From positions 186,001 to 250,000 of the forward strand of contig NZ_FMBW01000044.1 in assembly GCF_900091725.1 (NCBI RefSeq): a DNA stretch of 64,000 bases, written 5' to 3'. Made by a program: the position numbers and the translations under genes. This DNA is from Streptomyces sp. DvalAA-43 (GTDB lineage Bacteria; Actinomycetota; Actinomycetes; Streptomycetales; Streptomycetaceae). This document shows positions 48,602-55,148 of the stretch, in pieces (position 1 is the first letter of the stretch; each line of letters opens with the position of its first letter). The notes under the pieces are model-generated. The model was not told the origin of the DNA. It saw only the letters and a program-made list of their open reading frames with translations, and ran no database searches.

Positions 48602-49135
48602 TCAGCGTCCTTCCAGGTAGTCCGCTGCCCGCTCAGCGGCGTCGTGCAGGCTCAGACGGCGCGGTCGCCCCTCGCGGGGCTGGTCGACGCCGGGGGGAGG
48701 TGGGGGGATCGTCGGGACGTCTTCGGACAGTCCTCGTTGACGACGGATCTCCTGGAGCCGTGATCTGATTGCAAGAATGTCCTGCACTTCAAGACCCTGC
48801 ATTAAACGCAGGACTTCGCGTGCCTCGGGTCTCGACACGAACACGGTGAGCGCCGTCAGGTCGTCCCACTCGGCCCCCTGTAGGAGGAAGGCGGCGGGAG
48901 CGCCGAGGGCGCTGGCCACCGAGCCGAGGGTGCCGGCAGTGGGGTTGCCGCTGGACCCGTTGAGCAGGCTGTTCACCTGACTGTGAGAGAGGGCGGGCCC
49001 GGACCCAGTTCGGGTGGCCTTGGAGATGTCCCGCGCACTGGGCGTGAAGCCGTCGCCGTCTCGGCGCAGCCTCAACAGGGCGAGGAGTTTCGCTCGAAGG
49101 CTCAGTGCCTGCCCGGTGTCGTGGGTGTCTGCCAT
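48602..49135 (-). CDS. XRE-type helix-turn-helix regulator
   Basis: A 177-residue protein with an N-terminal HTH (SARDISKATRTGSGPALSHSQVNSLLNGSSGNPTAGTLGSVASAL form) followed by a helical domain of unknown ligand (VFVSRPEAREVLRLMQGLEVQDILAI) and a Pro-rich tail. It stands where a phage repressor is expected, but its partner membrane gene is the pairing also seen outside phages, so it may be a cargo regulator. ATGs at 49135, 49144 and 49192 are all in frame; 49135 is used because AGAG lies 9 bases upstream. Confidence 0.75.
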   Translation of the reverse strand: MADTHDTGQALSLRAKLLALLRLRRDGDGFTPSARDISKATRTGSGPALSHSQVNSLLNGSSGNPTAGTLGSVASALGAPAAFLLQGAEWDDLTALTVFVSRPEAREVLRLMQGLEVQDILAIRSRLQEIRRQRGLSEDVPTIPPPPPGVDQPREGRPRRLSLHDAAERAADYLEGR

Positions 49136-49383
49136 GTCCGTCATCTCTGGCTGTGTCGTATGCTCCCGGCGGGTGTGACCGACCGGTAACAACCGCGAAG
49201 ATCACACTACATCGCAGGTCGCGAGGGTTATAGGGTTTGTCGCACAGTTTCTCGGCGGAGCGACGACCGGTGAGCGGGCACCGGTTGCGCTCCCCTGCGC
49301 CTGCCAGTGGCGGGCGCCCCGAGGGAGTCGCATCAGGGCGGGCGGAGCGGCGCGCACGCCGTGCACGGGAGGAACCGCATTTC

Positions 49384-49554
49384 ATGTCCGAGGTTGACGA
49401 GCGCCGGATTGCCGAGATTGCGAAGGAGGCCCCGCGGGTTCTGAGAGGCGTGCCGGGCAAGGCGGCGCGGGACGTCGCACGGAGGGCGGTCGAGGAGATG
49501 GCGTTCATGCGACGGGCGAAACGAGGTACCGGTGGCGGCGGGGGTGAGCCCTAA
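49384..49554 (+). CDS. Small basic protein, unknown function
   Basis: A 56-residue protein starting MSEVDERRIAEIAKEAPRVL, amphipathic and Arg-rich, ending in a Gly tail. ATG 49384 has GGAGGAA about 8 bases upstream, a strong ribosome site, which is the main support. No family recognised. Confidence 0.5.
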   Translation: MSEVDERRIAEIAKEAPRVLRGVPGKAARDVARRAVEEMAFMRRAKRGTGGGGGEP

Positions 49555-49587
49555 CCCCGCGATGAGGGCGACAAGCCCTTGCCGATC

Positions 49588-49601
49588 GAGATAGGTGACA
49601 T
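49588..49601 (+). repeat. GAGATAGGTGACAT element, copy 1
   Basis: A 14-base sequence repeated exactly at 52238-52251. Here it supplies a good -35 (GTGACA, 49595-49600) followed after 17 bases by TACGTT (49618-49623), a promoter-like pair. Confidence 0.5.
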
Positions 49602-49629
49602 TCTTGATGAGCTGCTGTACGTTCTGTCG

Positions 49630-49741
49630 TGCCGGGCGGGTACAGCAGCCGCAGGAGCCCGCCTGGCAGCGTCGCGTGAGCGGCGTCCTTCCCTACTCCT
49701 CGCCGGGTGGCCGACCCCCCGCGCCCCGCCCGGCGAGGAGT
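49630..49741 (+). ncRNA. Candidate small RNA of the phage
   Basis: The gap 49555-49973 has no convincing gene. The promoter-like pair at 49595-49623 would start RNA near 49630, and a perfect 13-bp hairpin (ACTCCTCGCCGGG / CCCGGCGAGGAGT, 49695-49707 with 49729-49741) would end it, giving about 110 bases. No T run follows the hairpin. This is a hypothesis from layout only. Confidence 0.25.
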
Positions 49742-49898
49742 CGGCCGTCCGGTGCGGTCGTCGGGGTGCGTGACGGGAGTCGGCCCGTCGTGACCGTTCG
49801 GTCGCGGCGGGCCCTCTCGCGTTCGCGCACCGAATGAGAAATACAAATGCGCCCCGAATTCCTTTTCTGAATTCCTTTGAATTAAAAGAGTTCTGAAC

Positions 49899-49949
49899 TT
49901 GCTTTGGCGGTATTCGCCATTAAGATATAAGTGTAAGAACAAAGGGAAA
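49899..49949 (+). promoter_or_regulatory. AT-rich phage promoter, copy 1 (before the ParB-like gene)
   Basis: TAAGATATAAGT at 49921-49932, then AAAGGGAAA at 49941-49949. The same two blocks recur at 51285-51310 before the next gene. TTGCTT at 49899-49904 could be the -35 with a 16-base gap. Just upstream are two GAATTCCTTT repeats (49856-49865 and 49869-49878) in strikingly AT-rich DNA. Confidence 0.55.
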
Positions 49950-49973
49950 CACCTTAACGGAAGGCGCGGGGAA

Positions 49974-51143
49974 ATGACCGACACCAACAAGATTGAGTTC
50001 ATCAACCTCAAGGTCAGCGAGATCGCTCCCAACCCGGAGCAGCCGAGGAAGTTCTTCTCGGAGGAGGCGCAGGACGAGCTGACCAACAGCATCAAGGCCA
50101 ACGGCCTCCTCCAGCCGGTCGTCGTCCGGCCGGTCGAGGGCGCGAAGGTCCCCTACATGCTGATCGCGGGCGAGCGGCGCTGGCGCTCCTGCCAGGCGGC
50201 CGGCCTGGAGTTCATCCCGGCGAAGCTGGTCGAGGGGGCCACCGAGGAAGAGGCGTACGTCCTCAGCATCGCGGAGAACGTCAACCGCGCGGATATGACG
50301 ATCATGGAGGAGGCCGGTGCGTATGCCGACCTCAAGGCGGCCGGGTGGGAGCCGGGCAAGATCGCCAAGCAGTTCGGGAAGACGGAGACGCACATCACCT
50401 GGCGGCTCGGCCTGCTGACCCTGCGGCCCGAGGTGGCCGAGATGGTCGACCAGAAGCAGATCAAGAGCAACTTGGCCTGGCACATCGCCCAGCTCAACCC
50501 GGCCAACCAGATGGTGGCGGCGATGCGCTACGTGCGCGGCGACTTCGACTCCGAGGCGGAGGCGCAGCACTTCGCCAACGGCCTCAAGATGATGGAGGCC
50601 CAGACCTCCCTGACCGGCGAGAAGGCCCCGACGGCCGAGGAGCAGGAGAAGCAGAAGAAGGCCAAGGCCAAGGCGAAGGACGGACTCGGCAAGGCCGAAG
50701 AGGTCCTGATCCCGCTGCTGGAGGAGCTGGCCGAGAAGAAGCCGGAGGACCTGGCCGTCATCCTCGGTGACGACCTCGCCCGCCACCTGCGGGTTGTCGG
50801 TCGCCTGTACGCCAAGGTCCAGATGGTGCGGAACCTGCTGTCCAAGGCGCAGGGCATACAGCGGGCTCAGGCCGAGGCGTTCAACAAGGCGGCTGTCGAG
50901 GTCCAGCAGGAGGCGGCGGCGAAGAAGCCCGAGGCCAAGCCGGAAGAGGCCGAGGCCGCGAAGCCCGCGCCCAAGCCGCGGCCGACGGCGAAGAAGGCGG
51001 CGGCCAAGCCTGAGGCGGCCCAGTCTGCGGCCGCCAAGCCCGCCGCCAAGCCCGCCGCCAAGCCTGCGGCGAAGACGGCCACGCCCGCCAAGCCCGCCGC
51101 CCGCCGGGCGCCCGCCAAGAAGGCCGACGCGGCGGCGAAGTAG
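49974..51143 (+). CDS. ParB-type CTPase-like protein with histone-H1-like tail
   Basis: A 389-residue protein. Residues 5-100 are a complete ParB/Srx domain: NPEQPRKFF, VVVRP, the GERRWR box that binds nucleotide in ParB CTPases, and ENVNRADM. A helix-turn-helix follows (AGAYADLKAAGWEPGKIAKQFGKTETHI form). The last 80 residues are Lys/Ala/Pro repeats (KPAAKPAAKPAAK) like histone H1 tails, which would bind DNA non-specifically. No parA is adjacent, so a role in plasmid-style partition is not obvious; replication, nucleoid or gene control are alternatives. It has its own promoter and a strong terminator. Confidence 0.85.
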   Translation: MTDTNKIEFINLKVSEIAPNPEQPRKFFSEEAQDELTNSIKANGLLQPVVVRPVEGAKVPYMLIAGERRWRSCQAAGLEFIPAKLVEGATEEEAYVLSIAENVNRADMTIMEEAGAYADLKAAGWEPGKIAKQFGKTETHITWRLGLLTLRPEVAEMVDQKQIKSNLAWHIAQLNPANQMVAAMRYVRGDFDSEAEAQHFANGLKMMEAQTSLTGEKAPTAEEQEKQKKAKAKAKDGLGKAEEVLIPLLEELAEKKPEDLAVILGDDLARHLRVVGRLYAKVQMVRNLLSKAQGIQRAQAEAFNKAAVEVQQEAAAKKPEAKPEEAEAAKPAPKPRPTAKKAAAKPEAAQSAAAKPAAKPAAKPAAKTATPAKPAARRAPAKKADAAAK

Positions 51144-51147
51144 GAAA

Positions 51148-51183
51148 GAGGAGGGGGCGCGGCGGAGCCCGCGCCCCCTCCTC
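51148..51183 (+). terminator. Terminator after the ParB-like gene
   Basis: Perfect 14-bp stem (GAGGAGGGGGCGCG and its complement) with an 8-base loop. Confidence 0.75.
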
Positions 51184-51284
51184 CCCTTCCCGGAGGGCGG
51201 GGTGGGCGTAGCTGGAAGTTCCGGCTGCGCCCGCTTTCATGTGAATCCCTTTCCGTATCCATGTTCATGGAATTGCAATTGTCA

Positions 51285-51310
51285 TAAGATATAAGTACGG
51301 GAAAGGGAAA
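51285..51310 (+). promoter_or_regulatory. AT-rich phage promoter, copy 2
   Basis: TAAGATATAAGT (51285-51296) and AAAGGGAAA (51302-51310), exact copies of the blocks before the ParB-like gene, 27 bp before the next start. Confidence 0.55.
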
Positions 51311-51336
51311 TTCCCTCCGAGAATGGAGATCTGGAA

Positions 51337-51654
51337 ATGACAGAAAAGGAAACAGTCCCTGTGGACCTCTCTCAGGTCAGGCCGGAATACGTGGACTGGC
51401 AGTCCCACTCGGCCCACCCGGCGATCCGGCAGATCACGGACCACCTCTCCTCCCTCATGGCGGAAGCGCGGGAACTCGTACCCGGCCCTGCGTCGGAAGT
51501 GATCGGGGACGTCGAAGAGACCACGGCCTCCTCGTACGCCAACGAGACCAACCGGGTCATCCGGTTCACGGCCAACTGTGAGCAAGGCCCGGTGGAGTTC
51601 GACCTCATCGTCCAGTTGGCGGCCCGAACCCGCTACGTCTACACGGACGAGTAA
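51337..51654 (+). CDS. Phage protein of unknown function, 105 residues
   Basis: Acidic soluble protein (MTEKETVPVDLSQVRPEY...) with a probable alpha-beta fold: helix HPAIRQITDHLSSLMAEARE and strands NRVIRFTANCEQ and VEFDLIVQLAAR. No membrane segment or known motif. ATG 51337 follows GGAGATCTGGAA. It has its own promoter copy and is closed by the hairpin at 51665-51697, so it forms a single-gene transcript, as a regulated early gene or anti-host factor might. Confidence 0.65.
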   Translation: MTEKETVPVDLSQVRPEYVDWQSHSAHPAIRQITDHLSSLMAEARELVPGPASEVIGDVEETTASSYANETNRVIRFTANCEQGPVEFDLIVQLAARTRYVYTDE

Positions 51655-51664
51655 ACAGACTGGC

Positions 51665-51697
51665 CCGGACCCACAGGGACTTCCCCCGTGGGTCCGG
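51665..51697 (+). terminator. Terminator after the 105-residue protein gene
   Basis: Perfect 10-bp stem (CCGGACCCAC / GTGGGTCCGG), 13-base loop. Confidence 0.75.
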
Positions 51698-51804
51698 CGC
51701 CCTCCGGCTCCCCGCTCCCGGACACGGGCGGGGCCGGCAAGCCCCCGGCCGCCAGCGTCACGCCACCACGGCCGGGGGGATCAGCAGTAAGGAAGGAAGC
51801 AAGA

Positions 51805-52218
51805 GTGCTCACCCTGTTCACCAACCGGATCCAGGAGTTCCAGCCCCCGCAAGGAGTGCCGGTGCGCATCACCCTGGGCGGCGTCCGGTTCAAGCTCCCC
51901 TACTCCCTCACCCACTCGGTGCGGGAGCTCGCGCCACGTCGCGACTACCTCCACGCGCCCGAGCCCGAGTTCACAAAGGCGTACCGCAGCGACCTCGATC
52001 AGCTCGGCCCCGAGCGGATCGCGGCGCGCCTCCAGCAGATCGCGGACGCCGAGGGCGACCACCGCCTGGTGCTGCTCTGCTTCGAGGACCTGGCCAAGCC
52101 GGGCCTGTGGTGCCACCGCCGGACGTTCGCGGCGTGGTGGAAGGACCGCACCGGGGACGACGTGCGGGAACTGTCCCCGATGGAGGACGACCACTACCAG
52201 CAGGGAACCTTGATGTGA
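51805..52218 (+). CDS. DUF488-family protein
   Basis: A 137-residue protein with the DUF488 signature LVLLCFEDLAKPGLWCHRRTFAAWW near the C-terminus, where the two Cys and the His are the conserved set, and an N-terminal strand-helix TLFTNRIQEF. The family is widespread and of unknown biochemistry; here it sits before a DNA-modification gene. GTG 51805 has GGAAGGA 7 bases upstream; the longer frame from 51688 runs through a hairpin (51742-51751 with 51769-51778) and is not coding. Confidence 0.72.
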   Translation: MLTLFTNRIQEFQPPQGVPVRITLGGVRFKLPYSLTHSVRELAPRRDYLHAPEPEFTKAYRSDLDQLGPERIAARLQQIADAEGDHRLVLLCFEDLAKPGLWCHRRTFAAWWKDRTGDDVRELSPMEDDHYQQGTLM

Positions 52219-52237
52219 GCGTCGGAACCGCGCTCCT

Positions 52238-52251
52238 GAGATAGGTGACAT
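52238..52251 (+). repeat. GAGATAGGTGACAT element, copy 2
   Basis: Exact copy of the 14-mer at 49588-49601, again a short distance upstream of a hairpin (52295-52326). No good -10 follows at 17 bases here. Confidence 0.5.
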
Positions 52252-52294
52252 GATTCCAAGGGGCTGCGTGCTCCTGATGTAGGTTCCAGCGCAG

Positions 52295-52326
52295 CGCCCG
52301 GCCCGGCACCCCGCCGAGGCCGGGCG
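52295..52326 (+). terminator. Terminator before the DNA-modification gene
   Basis: Perfect 9-bp stem (CGCCCGGCC / GGCCGGGCG), 14-base loop, followed by TTGTCGTT. Confidence 0.65.
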
Positions 52327-52349
52327 TTGTCGTTCGTTGGGAGGCGAAG

Positions 52350-53684
52350 ATGTTCCAGGGCACCATCCCGGGCCCGATGCGCTCGATCGTGCGCGAGACG
52401 GCGAGCCTGTGGCCAAGCGGCCCGGTGTACGTCCCGTGCTGCGGGAACTTCACCATCGAACGGTCGCTGGCCGGCATGGGCTTCGGCCTCCACTCCTCCG
52501 ACGTGTCCATCTACACCAGCGCGGTCGGCCGGTGGCTCACCCGGCAGCCGGTCGGCATCCGGCTCCGCGAGGAGAGCGCGGACGAACTCGGCTGGCTCGC
52601 GGACTCCTTGGACGACGGTGTCGGCACCGTGGCCACGCTCATGCTCGGCACACGGTTCCTGGCCAGCGTCGGCCGCGAAGGGCTGTGGCACGAGCGGGTG
52701 GTGCGCTCCTACCGGGAGCAGTGGAAGGCCAAGCACGCGGAGACCGTGGAGCGGCTGTCCGGCTCGGACGTCGAACTGGCCTCGTACGAGGTGGAGGACG
52801 TGCGCTCCTGGCTCCAGAAGGTCCCTGGCGACGCTCCCGTGTGCTCCTTCCCTCCCTTCTACGGCGGCGGCTACGAGAAGCTGTACGAGCCGCTGGAAGC
52901 TCACTTCACCTGGGACGCACCGCAGTACGAGCCGCTGTCGGACGACGACGTGGTCAGCGTGCTCGGCGCGATCACGGACCGGCCGTACTGGCTGACGGCC
53001 TCGAACCACAGCGTGCCCGAGCTTCAGCCGTACCTGCGCGGCGTGATCAAGGCGACGCCGCGCGCCGCTCCCTTCTACGTGTACGCCAGCGAGGCCCGGA
53101 CGCGGATCGTCGCCCCGCGCCAGCCGATCGACCCGGTGAAGATCCCGCGCCTGCGCGAAGGCGAGGAACTGGTCGGCCCGCTCTCGCTCAGCCTGCTGAA
53201 GCCGGGCCAGTTCAACGCGCTGCGCTCCCGCTACCTCAACCCGAGGATCGCTCCGGGCGCGGCGAACCTGGCGGTCGCGGTGCGCGACGGCGGCGGGCGG
53301 CTGCTGGGCGTGTTCGCGATGGCCCCGAGCACGTTCACCCCGGACGAGGCGTACGTGCTCTCGGACTTCGCGGTCGCGCCGACGGACTACCCACGGTTGT
53401 CGAAGCTCATCGTGATGGCGGCCATGAGCGCCGAGACGCAGTTGCTGTGCCAGCGGGCGTTCTCGCGGCGCATCCGGCGGGTGGCGACGACCGCGTTCAG
53501 CAACAACCCGGTGTCGATGAAGTACCGCGGGCTGCTGCGGCTGAACAAGCGCAGCCCGTCGAACGAGGACGGCTGGCGATTCCAGCTCCAGTACCAGGGA
53601 CCGATGGGCCAGCACACGCTGGCCGAAGCCCTTCAGATGTGGGTGAAGCGGTGGGGCGCCCCGACGACGAAGACGGGAGTCTGA
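52350..53684 (+). CDS. Fused adenine-methyltransferase-like / Mom-like GNAT DNA-modification protein
   Basis: A 444-residue protein. The first 230 residues look like a Rossmann DNA methyltransferase: VYVPCCGNFTIE (residues 26-37) resembles the SAM loop and SFPPFYGGGYEKLY (about 166) the catalytic (D/N/S)PPY/F motif, though the first residue is displaced. Residues 290-400 resemble the GNAT fold of phage Mu Mom: LAVAVRDGGGRLLGVFAMAP, YVLSDFAVAP, then TTAFSNNPVSMKYRG. Mom converts adenine in DNA to a hypermodified base that resists restriction. The gene precedes a ParB-like gene by 2 bp and the terminases, a place where phages keep DNA-modification genes. Modification chemistry is inferred. Confidence 0.65.
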   Translation: MFQGTIPGPMRSIVRETASLWPSGPVYVPCCGNFTIERSLAGMGFGLHSSDVSIYTSAVGRWLTRQPVGIRLREESADELGWLADSLDDGVGTVATLMLGTRFLASVGREGLWHERVVRSYREQWKAKHAETVERLSGSDVELASYEVEDVRSWLQKVPGDAPVCSFPPFYGGGYEKLYEPLEAHFTWDAPQYEPLSDDDVVSVLGAITDRPYWLTASNHSVPELQPYLRGVIKATPRAAPFYVYASEARTRIVAPRQPIDPVKIPRLREGEELVGPLSLSLLKPGQFNALRSRYLNPRIAPGAANLAVAVRDGGGRLLGVFAMAPSTFTPDEAYVLSDFAVAPTDYPRLSKLIVMAAMSAETQLLCQRAFSRRIRRVATTAFSNNPVSMKYRGLLRLNKRSPSNEDGWRFQLQYQGPMGQHTLAEALQMWVKRWGAPTTKTGV

Positions 53685-53686
53685 CC

Positions 53687-54589
53687 ATGACCGAGTCCAT
53701 TCCGCTTGCCCCGCCGCAGATGGTGCAGGGCGACCCGCGCACGCTGACGCTCCTCGACCACAACGCGAGGTTCCTGCCCCACGAGCAGTTCCGGCAGCTC
53801 GTCGCGAACATCGAGCGCGACGGGCACCTGACCTCGACGCCGCTGGTGTGGAACGACCGGGAGACGGGACGGCTGGTCGTCCTGTCCGGGAACCACCGCA
53901 CGCTCGCCGCGGTCGAGGCCGGCCTGTCCACGATCTGGTGGATGCAGATAGACGAGCCGCTGCCCCGGCAGCGGCAGATCGCGCTCCAGCTCTCGCACAA
54001 CGCGATTGCGGGTCAGGACGATCCGGCGATCCTCAAGGAGCTGTACGACGAGCTGGAGAACGTGGAGTGGCGGCAGTACACGGGCCTGGACGACAAGACG
54101 CTTGACCTGCTGGAGAAGGTGGACGTCGCCTCTCTGGGCGAGGCGAATCTCGACTTCGCGTCCGTGCAGTTCATGTTCCTGCCCGCCGAGCTGGAGCGCG
54201 CAGAGGCAGCGTTCGACGCGGCCCGCTCCACGGCGACGGCGGATGAGCGGTGGGTGGCCGGGCTGGAGCAGTACGAGCCGGTGCTCGATGCGCTGGAGAC
54301 CTCCCGGGCCGCGTACAAGATCGGCAACTCCGCGACCGCGCTCGGGGTGATCCTCGCGGTGTTCGAGCGGCACCTGGGCGAGTTGGCCGAGGGCTGGTTC
54401 GACGCGGACACCGGGGAGCCGACGCGGGCGGGGACTGCGCCGCTGGAGTCGGTGTTCGGCGTGCGCGATCTGCCGGTGGAGACGGCGGCCGTCGTACGGG
54501 CGGCGATCGACCGGATGGTTCGGGATGGCACCGTGCCCGCCGACGAGCCGTGGCGGGCGCTGGAAGTCCTGGCCACCCAGAGCAACTAG
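53687..54589 (+). CDS. ParB-like nuclease/regulator-domain protein
   Basis: A 300-residue protein. Residues 15-100 form a ParB N-terminal domain (LLDHNARFLPHEQFRQLVANIERDG, then VLSGNHRTLAAVEAG, the counterpart of the GERR box with His in place of Glu-Arg). The remaining 200 residues are helical and not assigned; no HTH is clear. Such ParB-like domains often accompany phage DNA methylases and base-modification enzymes. It is translated with the modification gene (2-bp gap). Confidence 0.78.
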   Translation: MTESIPLAPPQMVQGDPRTLTLLDHNARFLPHEQFRQLVANIERDGHLTSTPLVWNDRETGRLVVLSGNHRTLAAVEAGLSTIWWMQIDEPLPRQRQIALQLSHNAIAGQDDPAILKELYDELENVEWRQYTGLDDKTLDLLEKVDVASLGEANLDFASVQFMFLPAELERAEAAFDAARSTATADERWVAGLEQYEPVLDALETSRAAYKIGNSATALGVILAVFERHLGELAEGWFDADTGEPTRAGTAPLESVFGVRDLPVETAAVVRAAIDRMVRDGTVPADEPWRALEVLATQSN

Positions 54590-54614
54590 ACGGCCGTCGG
54601 CCAGGAGGTGAGCG

Positions 54615-55148
54615 GTGGCCGAGGGCACCGTGGAGCCCTGGGAACGGCAGAGCGGGGAGTCGCCCCAGGCGTTCGAGGCGTTCGCCGTGTACCGCGATCT
54701 CGGCCCGGCGCGCAGTGTCACGAAGGTGGCACGGGAGTTGGATAAATCCCGCGCGCTGGTGGGCCGGTGGTCGCGGCAGTTCGCATGGGTAATGCGGGCG
54801 ATGGCGTACGACCGGGACCAGGACCGGGAGTTCCGTGCTGAGCTGGCGCAGGCGCAGCGGGATATCGCCCGCAGGCACGCGAAGTTGGCACAGGCTGCAC
54901 AGAGCAAGGCCGTTGCCCGGTTGCAGACCCTCGACCCGCGGGAGCTGTCGCCTTCGGAGCTGCTGCGCTACATCCAGGTCGCCACCGAGATCGAGCGGCG
55001 CGCCGTGGGCGAGGCACCGGTGACCGGGCCCGCCGAGGACGGGGACCAGGGTGCGGACGTGGCCGGGCTGTCGGACGAGGATCGCCGGGCCCGGATGGAG
55101 CAGTTGCGCCGGGAGCTGGAGCGGCGGCTGTCGGAGGGCGGTTCGTGA
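54615..55148 (+). CDS. terS: Small terminase subunit
   Basis: A 177-residue protein with an N-terminal HTH (SVTKVARELDKSRALVGRWSRQF), a long central helix pair for oligomerisation (ELAQAQRDIARRHAKLAQAAQ) and a charged C-terminal helix. Small terminases recognise the packaging site on phage DNA. GTG 54615 has GGAGGTGAG upstream. It overlaps the large subunit gene by 4 bp (GTGA). Confidence 0.82.
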   Translation: MAEGTVEPWERQSGESPQAFEAFAVYRDLGPARSVTKVARELDKSRALVGRWSRQFAWVMRAMAYDRDQDREFRAELAQAQRDIARRHAKLAQAAQSKAVARLQTLDPRELSPSELLRYIQVATEIERRAVGEAPVTGPAEDGDQGADVAGLSDEDRRARMEQLRRELERRLSEGGS

